From Dyella acidisoli (GTDB lineage Bacteria; Pseudomonadota; Gammaproteobacteria; Xanthomonadales; Rhodanobacteraceae), in assembly GCF_030160295.1 (NCBI RefSeq), contig NZ_BSOB01000017.1:360575-424574 (forward strand): a stretch of 64,000 nucleotides of DNA, written 5' to 3'. The position numbers were made by a program, and so were the translations under genes. Positions within the stretch are counted from its first letter, which is position 1; every line of letters begins with the position of its first letter. Positions 50,766-58,964 of the stretch are shown here, one piece after another. Under the pieces are notes generated by a model. That model did no database searches, was not told the DNA's origin, and worked only from the letters and a program-made list of their open reading frames with translations.

Positions 50766-50860
50766 GCGCCGGCCGGTCGATAGGAACGCGTAGGCCGGTT
50801 CTACACCCAACGGGGTTGTGGGTGGAAGAGCCTGGTGGGCTGCGACTCACGAAATACAGT

Positions 50861-51017
50861 TCCCTCTCCCCTTTGGGGAGAGGGTTAGGGTGAGGGGACA
50901 ATCTTGCGGAACAGCTTTGTGTGCTGAGGAAATGGGAAGCGCTGCGTTCGTGGCAGTTGTGCACATTTTGGCGAGGTTGGCCCCTCACCCCAGCCCTCTC
51001 CCCGGAGGGGAGAGGGA
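50861..51017. repeat. family B inverted repeat (long spacer)
   Basis: CCCTCTCCCCTTTGGGGAGAGGG and CCCTCTCCCCGGAGGGGAGAGGG flank a spacer. GAGGGGACAATCTTGC near the left arm and GGCCCCTCACCCCA near the right arm are shared with the copy at 43940-44074. Confidence 0.85.
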
Positions 51018-51029
51018 GTGGTGCTTTAC

Positions 51030-53006
51030 TCAACCACCAATCACCGGCAGCGCGATGTAACTTGCCTGATCCCCCGAGTGATAAACCCGCTGCGTCGCCT
51101 TCTGATAATCCGCCGGCTTGGCGAAGAAGATGTTTGGCACGAAGGTCTGCGGGTTGCGGTCGTACAGTGGGAACCAGCTCGACTGCACCTGCACCATCAC
51201 CCGATGGCCGGGCAGGAAGACGTGGTTCGCGGTCGGCAGGTCGAAGCGGTAGGCGAGTGGCTGATTGGCGGCCAGCGCTTTCGGGTTGTCATAGCCTTCG
51301 CGATAGCGGCCGCGGAAGATATCCATCGCAACGGCAAGTTGGTAGCCGCCCATCTCGGGCTGCTCGGCCACCTGATCGGGATACACGTCGATCAGCTTCA
51401 CCACCCAGTCGCTATCCGTGCCGCTGGTCGAGGCGGTCAGATGCACCACTGGGGAGCCGCTGATGGTCAGCGGTTGGGTCAGCACATCGGACACATAGGT
51501 GACCACATCGGTGCGGCCGGATGCTTCGCGCTGATCGTCCACCAGCCACTGCGGCCAGGTGAGGCCGTTGTCGTAACCGATCGGCTGGATCGGACGCGCA
51601 CGGAACGACACCGGATGCGCGGGATCGGAGATGTATTCATCGTAAGCATCGCCGCTGGTCGGTGCGCTGAAACCGAGTTTGTGATCGGCCTGGAGATACA
51701 GCGGGCGACTCTTTGTGCTGCAGTCTTCTTCGCAAGCAAGCGGCCAATGCTCAAGGCGTTCCCACCGGTTGCTGCCGGTCTGATACGCCGTCACCGGAGC
51801 AATGTCCGCCTTCGGGGCGCCGTCCTTCAGGTATTGCGCCAGGTACGGACGCAGGATGTGCTCGCGGAAATACTTGGCCGTGTCGCTGCCGAAGCGGATC
51901 GCGCCGAGCGAGCTGCCTTCGTCGATTTCCTGGCCGTGATGCCACGGGCCCATCACCAGCTTCACCATGTTGCCGCTCTTGTCCTTCGGCTTGATGGCGC
52001 GATACACGGCGATGTCGCCGTAGATGTCTTCCTGGTCCCACAAGCTGTGCACCAGCATCGTCGGCACCTTCAGTGGCTGTGCGCCGAGCACCTTATCCAT
52101 GGCCTGATCGCTCCAGAACGAATCGTAGGCTGGGTGCGCAATCACTTTGTTCCAAAAGCCCAACTGCTCCATGCCATAGGCGTGACCCATGTCGCCGGCG
52201 GATACGTAGTGCATGAAGAGGTCGTATTCGTCGTGGAAACTGCTCCACCACTTGTACGTGTTATCGCGGCTGGCCGTCTGCTCATAGATGTAAGACATGT
52301 TCTGCTGACGGAACGCACCGTGGTGAAACCAGTCGTCACCCATCCAGCCGTCCACCATCGGATTCATCGGCACCGATACCTTCAAGGCCGGATGCGGATT
52401 CACCAGCGACATCAGCGGTTCGAAACCATCATAGGAAATGCCGATGGTGCCGACCTTGCCGTTCGACTCCGGCACGTTTTTCACCAGCCAGTCGATGGTG
52501 TCGTACGTGTCGGTGGCATCGTCCACCGGGGTAGGATTGAGCGAGCCGTGCACCGGGCGGTTCATTACGTAATCGCCTTCGGAACCGTATTTGCCGCGGA
52601 TATCCTGGATCACGCGGATATAGCCGTCTTCCACGATCACATCGGTGGCGTTGTCGTAGCCTTGCAGCATCGGACCGAGATGGCCGCTCATCACGTGATG
52701 GGTAAGTTCTTTTGCATCGTAGGGCGTGCGTGTCATCACGATGCCGGCGCGGTGCGCACCTTTCGGAATAAGGATCACCGTGTTGAGCTTTACGCCATCG
52801 CGCATCGGGATCTTCACGTCGCGCTCGATGTAATCGAAGCTGTCGGCAACCGGTTTGAAATTGGCCGGCGTTTCGCTGGGATAGTCGGGGTATTGCGGTT
52901 TCGGCGTGTCATCCGTGGCGAGTGCGGCGCTGCTAAGGCTGAGCAGCAATGCGAGCAATGCGGGTTTGGCGCTGCGTAGCGCGACAGCGGTGCGGCTGGA
53001 CTTCAT
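51030..53006 (-). CDS. alpha-amino-acid ester hydrolase-like protein (CocE/NonD family)
   Basis: An exported alpha/beta hydrolase of 658 residues with a signal peptide (cut near AALA-TDDT). The nucleophile elbow GISYDG places the catalytic serine at S191. Acid and base candidates are D in HSLWDQEDIYG and H in MGPWHHGQ. RVIQDIRGKYGSEGDYVM and DGWMGDDWFHHGAFRQ closely follow alpha-amino-acid ester hydrolases of Xanthomonas, which act on amino-acid esters and can make or cleave beta-lactam side-chain amides. A C-terminal jelly-roll domain (about 400-650) is present. The physiological substrate is unknown. The frame is open through a family A repeat to 53177, but the ATG at 53006 starts the signal peptide. 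Confidence 0.88.
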   Translation of the reverse strand: MKSSRTAVALRSAKPALLALLLSLSSAALATDDTPKPQYPDYPSETPANFKPVADSFDYIERDVKIPMRDGVKLNTVILIPKGAHRAGIVMTRTPYDAKELTHHVMSGHLGPMLQGYDNATDVIVEDGYIRVIQDIRGKYGSEGDYVMNRPVHGSLNPTPVDDATDTYDTIDWLVKNVPESNGKVGTIGISYDGFEPLMSLVNPHPALKVSVPMNPMVDGWMGDDWFHHGAFRQQNMSYIYEQTASRDNTYKWWSSFHDEYDLFMHYVSAGDMGHAYGMEQLGFWNKVIAHPAYDSFWSDQAMDKVLGAQPLKVPTMLVHSLWDQEDIYGDIAVYRAIKPKDKSGNMVKLVMGPWHHGQEIDEGSSLGAIRFGSDTAKYFREHILRPYLAQYLKDGAPKADIAPVTAYQTGSNRWERLEHWPLACEEDCSTKSRPLYLQADHKLGFSAPTSGDAYDEYISDPAHPVSFRARPIQPIGYDNGLTWPQWLVDDQREASGRTDVVTYVSDVLTQPLTISGSPVVHLTASTSGTDSDWVVKLIDVYPDQVAEQPEMGGYQLAVAMDIFRGRYREGYDNPKALAANQPLAYRFDLPTANHVFLPGHRVMVQVQSSWFPLYDRNPQTFVPNIFFAKPADYQKATQRVYHSGDQASYIALPVIGG

Positions 53007-53082
53007 GGTGACTCCCCGTTGGATAAGCCGGGGTAGCCTAGCGTTAATCGAGATGGGCGGGTACGTGTCGGTCGTCGCGCGA

Positions 53083-53184
53083 CCCCTCATGGTCGTCATT
53101 CCCGCGCAAGCGGGAATCCATTTTGCTCTGATACAAAAGCGAAGATGGATTCCCGCTTGCGCGGGAATGACGACCATGAGGGGT
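53083..53184. repeat. family A inverted repeat
   Basis: The outer arms CCCCTCATGGTCGTCATTCC and GGAATGACGACCATGAGGGG are perfect, with inner TTCCCGCGCAAGCGGGAA palindromes. It directly precedes the ester hydrolase gene. Confidence 0.85.
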
Positions 53185-53227
53185 GATGATTTTCACGGCA
53201 AGCCATGTGTACTTCGCGCCATCAAAA

Positions 53228-53257
53228 TAAAAACGCCCGGAATACCCGGGCGTTTTG
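53228..53257 (-). terminator. Rho-independent terminator of the acyl-CoA dehydrogenase gene
   Basis: Stem ACGCCCGG/CCGGGCGT with a short loop and A/T tracts on both sides. On the minus strand it is followed by TTTTTATTTT. It could work in both directions. Confidence 0.8.
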
Positions 53258-53275
53258 TGTATCGCTTACGTAGCT

Positions 53276-55051
53276 TTATGCAATCGCCGGAATCGTGCCG
53301 ATCCCCGCCTCAATCGCCGCCTTGTGCACATGCGTACGCGGCAAAAGACGTGCGAAATAGAACGCCGCCGTATCCCGCTTCGCTTGCTTGAATGCCGGCT
53401 GCTGTGTGCTTTGCCCCAGCGCCGCCACTGCACGCGCCCAGAAATAGGCAAGGGTTATGTAACCGCTGTAATAGAGGTAATCGTTGGCAGCGGCGCCGAG
53501 TTCTTCGGGATTCGACTGGATGCGCTGCGCCAGCTTCAACGTCAGCTCGCCCCATTCCTTCGCCAAGGCACCCAACGGACCGATGTACGGCTTCAATGCT
53601 TCGTCCGCCGCATGCTGCTTGCAGAACGTGCCGATCTCGGCGAGGAAATGCTGCAGGCCCACGCCCTTCAACTGGAGGATCTTGCGGCCGAGCAGATCGG
53701 CGGCTTGGATGCCGGTGGTGCCTTCGTACAGCGTGATGATGCGTGCATCACGCACGAACTGTTCCACGCCATTTTCCACGATGAAGCCATGACCGCCGTA
53801 CACCTGTAGCGCTTCCTTGGTGCATTCCTGCGCCAGTTCAGTCACCAGGCCCTTGGCAATGGGAATCAGAAAGGCGAGCAGCTCGCTGCCTTTTTGCTGC
53901 TGCGCTTCGTCTGCGCCGCGTGCTTCGACGTCGGTCTGCAACGCGGCATACAACAACAGCATGCGTGAGCCTTCCACGAAGGCGCGCTGGGTGAGCAGCA
54001 TGCGGCGAACGTCCGGCTGCACCAGCAAATTGTCGGCCGGCTTGTCCGGGAATTTTGCGCCGGAGAGCGAACGCGATTGCAAACGTTCGCGTGCGTAATT
54101 GTCGCTGTTCTGCAGGGCGCGTTCAGCCAGGGCCAAGCCTTGCACGCCCACCGAAAGACGCGCGGCATTCATCATGGTGAACATCGCGGCCAGGCCTTTG
54201 TGCGGCTGCCCGATCAGATAGCCTTCGGCCTCGTCGAAATTCATCACGCAGGTGGCGGAGCCGCGTATGCCCATCTTGTGCTCGATGGCGCCGGCGTAGA
54301 CGTTGTTGCGTTCACCCGGTGAACCGTCGGCCTTCACCTTGAACTTCGACACGATGAACATGGAGATGCCGCGGCTGCCGGCCGGTGCGTCGGGCAGGCG
54401 TGCCAGCACCAGGTGGATGATGTTCTCGGCCAGATCATGATCACCGGCGCTGATGAAGATCTTGGTGCCCGTGATCTTGTAGCTGCCGTTTTCGCCGGGC
54501 TCGGCGCGTGTCTTCAACAGGCCCAGATCCGAACCGGCCTGCGGTTCGGTAAGGCACATGGTGCCGGTCCATTGGCCGGCGACGATCGGCTTGAGATAGG
54601 TGTGCTTCTGTTCGTCCGTACCGTGCAGTTCCAGCGCGTGGCACGCGCCTTCTGACAACAGCGGATACAGACTCCACGACAGGTTGCCGGACTGGAACAG
54701 CTCGGTAGTGGCGATGCCCAGCACCGAAGGCAGCGCCTGACCGCCGAACTCTTCCGCCATGGTGAGACCGGCCCAGCCGCCTTCGGCGAATTGCTTGAAG
54801 GCTTCCTTGAATCCTTTGGGTGTGGTGACGGTGCGGGTGGCCTTGTCGAAATGACAGCCTTCCTCGTCGCCCGGGGCATTCGTGGGTGCCAGCACTTGCT
54901 CGCTCAGGCGGCCGGCTTCTTCCAACACTGCGTCGAGCAGGTCGCGGGTGTGGCCGTCACCTCCTTGCAGCTTGGTGAGTACGGCTTCTGCGCCGAGCAC
55001 GTCGAAAAGTGCAAAGCGCTGGTCATCGAGCGGAGCCTTGTAGAGCGTCAT
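53276..55051 (-). CDS. acyl-CoA dehydrogenase, long form with C-terminal extension
   Basis: A 591-residue FAD enzyme. The core has GGWAGLTMAEEFGGQALP, the FAD-binding CLTEPQAGSDLG and YKITGTKIFISAGDHDLAENI. The catalytic glutamate lies in ITLYEGTTGIQAADLLGRK. The extra ~130-residue C-terminal domain is typical of the DmdC/FadE-like branch, whose known member acts on 3-methylmercaptopropionyl-CoA; most relatives work on fatty acyl-CoA. Substrate cannot be assigned. A small lipoprotein gene lies 27 bases upstream on the same strand. Confidence 0.92.
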   Translation of the reverse strand: MTLYKAPLDDQRFALFDVLGAEAVLTKLQGGDGHTRDLLDAVLEEAGRLSEQVLAPTNAPGDEEGCHFDKATRTVTTPKGFKEAFKQFAEGGWAGLTMAEEFGGQALPSVLGIATTELFQSGNLSWSLYPLLSEGACHALELHGTDEQKHTYLKPIVAGQWTGTMCLTEPQAGSDLGLLKTRAEPGENGSYKITGTKIFISAGDHDLAENIIHLVLARLPDAPAGSRGISMFIVSKFKVKADGSPGERNNVYAGAIEHKMGIRGSATCVMNFDEAEGYLIGQPHKGLAAMFTMMNAARLSVGVQGLALAERALQNSDNYARERLQSRSLSGAKFPDKPADNLLVQPDVRRMLLTQRAFVEGSRMLLLYAALQTDVEARGADEAQQQKGSELLAFLIPIAKGLVTELAQECTKEALQVYGGHGFIVENGVEQFVRDARIITLYEGTTGIQAADLLGRKILQLKGVGLQHFLAEIGTFCKQHAADEALKPYIGPLGALAKEWGELTLKLAQRIQSNPEELGAAANDYLYYSGYITLAYFWARAVAALGQSTQQPAFKQAKRDTAAFYFARLLPRTHVHKAAIEAGIGTIPAIA

Positions 55052-55078
55052 GGCTAAATCCTTCGTGGTGCGAATGGG

Positions 55079-55576
55079 TCAGCGATAGGTGTTGGGCACG
55101 CCGGGAACCGGCGACAGGAAAGAATTGCTGGTGAACGGAAAATCGCGCGGATTCTTGTTGTCCGGGTGGTCTTCCAGATTGGGCATGCAATGCACGGTGC
55201 CGTTGAGCGTGTAGGGCATGGAGCCGGCGCTGCCTTTGCCGGCAATGGCTTGGAGCGCCTGGTTCATCTCCGGCGTGGGCAGTACGTCGACTTGCACCAC
55301 GTCGCCGGCGAACGTGGGGATATCCAGATCGAACTTCGTATGCACGCGCACGGGGATGCCCTGCGCGATCTGCAATTGGCCTTCGATCGATTGGTAATTC
55401 ATGCCGGTGTAGCTGTTGTTCTGGATGCGCAGGCTGAGTTGCCAGGCGCCGCTGGGCTGCACGCGCATCTGCTGGATGGTGAGGGTAGGCGGGAACACGC
55501 TCTGCCGCTGTGGCCCGCAGGCCGTAAGCAAGACAGCCAGCATGACAAGAGCCAGTCCGTGGAGCAGTCGTTTCAT
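55079..55576 (-). CDS. outer-membrane or periplasmic lipoprotein, LEA14-like
   Basis: A 165-residue lipoprotein with a lipobox (MLAVLLTACGPQ, modified cysteine at C20). The following ~120 residues look like a water-stress/LEA14-type beta sandwich (PTLTIQQMRVQPSGAWQLSL and IPVRVHTKFDLDIPTF). Function is unknown. It is probably cotranscribed with the acyl-CoA dehydrogenase. Confidence 0.75.
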   Translation of the reverse strand: MKRLLHGLALVMLAVLLTACGPQRQSVFPPTLTIQQMRVQPSGAWQLSLRIQNNSYTGMNYQSIEGQLQIAQGIPVRVHTKFDLDIPTFAGDVVQVDVLPTPEMNQALQAIAGKGSAGSMPYTLNGTVHCMPNLEDHPDNKNPRDFPFTSNSFLSPVPGVPNTYR

Positions 55577-55952
55577 GGAAGCACCTCAAACGATTGTTTG
55601 AATATAGCAGGGAATGGGATGGGTGAAAGGGGGCGGCGCAACATGCGAAGCGTTTGAAACGAAAAGAGTTATACAAAAAGAGAAGGGTGGGATGTACCGC
55701 TTGTCATAGCGAGCTATGAGTGCTCCCTTCACCTACGTGTAGTGGGGAAGGGTTGTGATGGGGTGAAGCAACCTCGCGATGAAATTCAACTTCGCTGCAA
55801 GCTCACGCAACCCCACCCCCACCCTCCCCTGCCTATGCAGGGGAGGGAGCTACGAGTTCTTCGTGTACGCATGCTCTCGTGCGGTTCCCAACGTCACACA
55901 GAGCAGGCATCATTAGCGATTGCACTTTCCTTCCATCCAACTCCGGTTATCC
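55577..55952. other. intergenic stretch with a family B repeat
   Basis: I see no gene here. It contains the family B repeat at 55722-55850 and the promoter regions of two divergent genes. Confidence 0.5.
55722..55850. repeat. family B inverted repeat (long spacer)
   Basis: GCTCCCTTCACCTACGTGTA... GGGTTGTGATGGGGTG at the left and CACCCTCCCCTGCCTATGCAGG... at the right are inverted variants of the family. This copy is more diverged than the others. Confidence 0.65.
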
Positions 55953-56432
55953 ATGTCCCGTCGCATCGTTGCTCGCCGCTCACCCATCCACGGCAATGGC
56001 GTGTTTGCCGTCGCCCCCATCAAGAAGGGTGAAGAAATCATTGAATACCGGGGCACGCTGATGACCCACGAGGATGCCGACGAGATGTACGGCGACGGTG
56101 GCGAAACCGGGCACACTTTCCTGTTTACGCTCAACGAGGAGTACATCCTCGACGCTAATCGCAAGGGCAACGTCGCACGCTGGATCAACCACAGCTGCGC
56201 CCCCAACTGCGTGGCGTTCGTGATCGAAAATGAAAAAGGCGATCCGCGCAAGGACAAGGTTGTCATCGAAGCCAAGCGCAACATCAAGGCGGGCGAGGAA
56301 CTGACTTACGATTACGGCATCGTGCTGGAAGTGCCGCATACCGCACGTCTAAAGAAAAAGTGGGCCTGCCTGTGTGGCTCGCCCAAGTGCACGGGCACGC
56401 TGCTCAAGCCCAAGCGCGTCAAGAAGAACTGA
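55953..56432 (+). CDS. SET-domain protein, predicted protein lysine methyltransferase
   Basis: A 159-residue protein consisting of a SET domain plus post-SET. It starts SPIHGNGVFAVAPIKKGEEIIEYRG, has the SAM/substrate motif RWINHSCAPNC, and the catalytic tyrosine lies in GEELTYDYG. A post-SET cysteine cluster, CLCGSPKCTGT, follows. SET proteins methylate lysines in histones and other proteins in eukaryotes; bacterial copies are scattered and their targets are largely unknown. The C-terminal tail is lysine-rich (LKPKRVKKN). The ATG at 55953 starts the conserved domain. It is not in an obvious operon. Confidence 0.9.
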   Translation: MSRRIVARRSPIHGNGVFAVAPIKKGEEIIEYRGTLMTHEDADEMYGDGGETGHTFLFTLNEEYILDANRKGNVARWINHSCAPNCVAFVIENEKGDPRKDKVVIEAKRNIKAGEELTYDYGIVLEVPHTARLKKKWACLCGSPKCTGTLLKPKRVKKN

Positions 56433-56460
56433 TCTGGACGGCTTGAACGGACTCTGCACC

Positions 56461-56585
56461 CGTCTCCCTTCGAGAGTGGGGGTGAGGATTCGGGCGAAGC
56501 GTGATAACGACTTCTTGCACAAGTTTTTTGTAGTCGCGCGCTGATCGTACCCTCACCCCAAACCCCTCTCCCGAGGGGAGAGGGG
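56461..56585. repeat. family B inverted repeat (long spacer)
   Basis: The left CGTCTCCCTTCGAGAGTGGG and the right CCCCTCTCCCGAGGGGAGAG flank a spacer that ends in CGCGCGCTGATCG, shared with the copy at 28294-28430. Confidence 0.8.
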
Positions 56586-56630
56586 CATAGCGCCATTCGG
56601 TGCGAACCCCACCAAATCTCGTACCACATC

Positions 56631-56668
56631 GCATGGCCATGTTGGGGCTTGCCCTCCAACCTACGTGG
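56631..56668. repeat. partial family C repeat
   Basis: GGCCATGTTGGGGCTTGCCC followed by TCCAACCTACG matches the right half of the copies at 29005 and 48020. Confidence 0.55.
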
Positions 56669-56692
56669 CTAACAGATGGCGCCGCGCAGCAC

Positions 56693-56723
56693 TTGTACAC
56701 CTGTCATGACTTGCTCCTATACT
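56693..56723 (+). promoter_or_regulatory. candidate sigma-70-like promoter of the RDD/MoxR operon
   Basis: TTGTAC and TATACT are separated by 19 bases, 50 bases before the first start codon. The spacing is slightly long, so confidence is low. Confidence 0.3.
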
Positions 56724-56773
56724 CAAGTCACGCACCGGCATGGGGGCCGGTGTTCAGACAGGGAAAACAAGCC

Positions 56774-57310
56774 ATGGAAACGAATCCGTATGCCGCGCCC
56801 GGCGCGGTTGTCGAGGACGCACCTGCGTTTGGCAGGGATGATCTGGAGGCTCGTAAAGCCACGCGATGGCAGCGCTGGTGGGGGGCTTTCATAGACAGTT
56901 TCATCGTGGGCCTTTGTTCTTGGCCATTGTCTATGTGGTGGGCCGGCCATCATGGAATCAACCATTCCCAAGTAGCGCCCATGCTGGAAAAACTCCCCTT
57001 TACAGGCTCGACTGCCATGGCTGTCAGCGCGCTCTTGGTGGTGGCGGTGATTGCCTGCAATCTCATGCTGCTCAACAAGAACGGCCAGACCATCGGCAAG
57101 CGCACCGTCGGCACCAAGCTCGTGCGCACCGACGGCACGCCGGTGGAGGTTTGGCGCGTCGTCGTCCTGCGTTGGCTTCCCTTGTTTGTCGTGCGGTGGA
57201 TTCCATTCCTCGGGGGCCTCGCGGGGCTTGCTGATGCGCTCGTGATTTTCGGTAGCGATAGGCGCTGCATCCACGATTACATCGCGGACACCATCGTCAT
57301 CGTCGACTGA
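56774..57310 (+). CDS. RDD-family membrane protein (first of two)
   Basis: A 178-residue membrane protein with the RDD pattern: R-D in WQRWWGAFIDSFIVGL, then NGQTIGKRTVGTKLVRTDG, and the final RCIHDYIADTIVIVD. About three or four helices are predicted. The family is unassigned; some members affect salt or proton homeostasis. The N-terminal METNPYAAPGA is a common leader of this subgroup. Its stop overlaps the next start (TGATG). It leads the seven-gene operon. Confidence 0.85.
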   Translation: METNPYAAPGAVVEDAPAFGRDDLEARKATRWQRWWGAFIDSFIVGLCSWPLSMWWAGHHGINHSQVAPMLEKLPFTGSTAMAVSALLVVAVIACNLMLLNKNGQTIGKRTVGTKLVRTDGTPVEVWRVVVLRWLPLFVVRWIPFLGGLAGLADALVIFGSDRRCIHDYIADTIVIVD

Positions 57311-57990
57311 TGCTGGACACCGTACGCGAGATCGAAACGCCGGAAGGCGTCGCACTGCGTTTGCGCGCGGCCGGTGCATTTGGCCGTGCGCAGGCTTGGC
57401 TGCTCGATTTTGTGGTTCGCATGGCGGTGTTCTTTACCGCGTTGGGAATCTTCGGCGCCTTGGGTCGCGGCGGCATGGGGCTGGCTTCGATGCTGCTGTT
57501 CGCACTCATGTGGGCGTACAACGTGGTGTGTGAGGTGTGGTTCCACGGCCAGACGCTTGGCAAGCGTGCGCTGGGTCTGCGGGTGGTCAGCGCTGACGGC
57601 ACACCGATCACGCTGCTTCCGTCGATTACGCGCAATCTGCTGCGCGTGGTTGATGGGTTGCCAGGCATTTATGGGGTCGGGTTGATCTGCAGCATGATCG
57701 ATCCTTCCGGGCGACGTGTCGGCGACATCGTGGCCGGTACCTTGGTGGTGCATGCGAACGATCTGCCGGCAGGAAGCAAAGTGCCGATCGTGCCGGCACA
57801 ACCGCTCCCCTTGCCGCTCGATCAAGACGAACAGGCCGCGGTGATCGAATTCGCCGAGCGCTCGCCGTTGCTCACGGTGCAGCGGCAGGAAGAGCTTGCA
57901 GACATTCTGTATCCGCTGACGGGAAGCGAAGGCACCGCGGCCGTCAAGCAACTTACCGCCTACGCCAATGGATTGCTGGGAAGGCCATGA
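57310..57990 (+). CDS. RDD-family membrane protein (second of two)
   Basis: A 226-residue RDD protein: AQAWLLDFVVRMAVFF, GQTLGKRALGLRVVSADG, and RVGDIVAGTLVVH. A hydrophilic C-terminal tail of about 70 residues follows the helices and ends just before the SpoIIM gene. It is the member usually encoded next to SpoIIM and MoxR genes. The stop overlaps the next start by four bases (ATGA). Confidence 0.87.
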   Translation: MLDTVREIETPEGVALRLRAAGAFGRAQAWLLDFVVRMAVFFTALGIFGALGRGGMGLASMLLFALMWAYNVVCEVWFHGQTLGKRALGLRVVSADGTPITLLPSITRNLLRVVDGLPGIYGVGLICSMIDPSGRRVGDIVAGTLVVHANDLPAGSKVPIVPAQPLPLPLDQDEQAAVIEFAERSPLLTVQRQEELADILYPLTGSEGTAAVKQLTAYANGLLGRP

Positions 57991-58964
57991 AGCAGGAGCA
58001 GTTCGTCGCCTCGTATGCGAAAGAGTGGGACACGTTGCAATCGTGGCTCGCGCAGCTCGATCGGGCGCCGCAAGCCGCGATGCGTGCAGAACGCATGCTG
58101 GATTTTCCGCATGCGTATCGGCGCGTTTGCCATCATCTGTCCTTGGCGCAAGCGCGTGGTTACAGCCGCGAAGTGACTGATCGCCTGCAGCAAATCGTGC
58201 AGATGGGGCATCGTCAGCTATACCGCCCGCCGGCACCGCGTTGGCACAAAGTGGCGGTCTTCCTGTTGGCCGATTTTCCGCGCCTGGTGCGCCAGCAATG
58301 GCGCTGCATGCTTGTCGCGGCTTTGCTGTTGTACTTGCCAGCCATCGTGACTTACATCGTAGTGCTATGGAAGCCAACGTTGGCGCATTCGCTGTTCACT
58401 GCGCGGCAGTTGGCTGACTTCGACAAGATGTATGACCCTGCCAACAATCATATCGGCCGCAGCAGCGGCACCGATCTGCAGATGTTCGGCTTCTACATCA
58501 TGAACAACGTCAGCATTGCTTTTCGCACCTTTGCGTCGGGTTTGGCGTTCGGCGTGGGTGCGATCTATGTGCTGGCGGCCAATGGTGTGATTCTTGGCGG
58601 CGTGGCGGGACATCTGGAAGCCATCGGCTACGGCGGACCGTTCTGGCGGTTCGTGGTCGGGCATTCGGGCTTTGAACTCACCGCCATCGTGATTGCCGGT
58701 GGCGCGGGACTGCAATTCGGCTTGAGCCTGCTGGCGCCAGGACGGTTGCGGCGTGAGATCGCCCTGCGTGATGCCGCGTGGACAGGTGCGCGACTCGCCA
58801 TGGGTGCTTTTGCGATGTTGATAGCCGCGGCCTTCATCGAAGCGTATTGGTCGTCAATCGCCGCGCTGCCTGACGTGGTGAAGTTCAGCAGTGGCGCAGG
58901 CATCTGGGTGCTGGTGCTGTGGTGGCTGATTCGCGGTGGAGCAGGGAGCCGTTATGCAGCTTGA
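57987..58964 (+). CDS. SpoIIM (stage II sporulation M) family membrane protein
   Basis: A 325-residue protein. The first ~95 residues are a helical cytoplasmic part, then five or so membrane helices (LVAALLLYLPAIVTYIVVLW, AFRTFASGLAFGVGAIYVLA, GVILGGVAGHL..., GHSGFELTAIVIAGGAGL...). The FxxNN...GVILGGVAGH and HSGFEL segments are the SpoIIM/DUF95 hallmark. In Bacillus SpoIIM is part of the engulfment complex with peptidoglycan hydrolases, but this organism group does not sporulate. Here it is a component of the MoxR-linked system. The gene overlaps the next by 11 bases. Confidence 0.87.
   Translation: MKQEQFVASYAKEWDTLQSWLAQLDRAPQAAMRAERMLDFPHAYRRVCHHLSLAQARGYSREVTDRLQQIVQMGHRQLYRPPAPRWHKVAVFLLADFPRLVRQQWRCMLVAALLLYLPAIVTYIVVLWKPTLAHSLFTARQLADFDKMYDPANNHIGRSSGTDLQMFGFYIMNNVSIAFRTFASGLAFGVGAIYVLAANGVILGGVAGHLEAIGYGGPFWRFVVGHSGFELTAIVIAGGAGLQFGLSLLAPGRLRREIALRDAAWTGARLAMGAFAMLIAAAFIEAYWSSIAALPDVVKFSSGAGIWVLVLWWLIRGGAGSRYAA

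Larger units (their letters stand above)
56433..56773. other. intergenic stretch with family B and C repeats and the RDD operon promoter
   Basis: There is no gene here. It holds a family B repeat (56461-56585), a partial family C repeat (56631-56668) and a candidate promoter (56693-56723). Confidence 0.5.

Noticed and set aside
52906..53391. Open frames translated through family A repeats (giving WIPACAGMTT-like peptides)
   Set aside because: These peptides occur at every copy of the repeat in several frames, so they come from the repeat sequence and are not genes.
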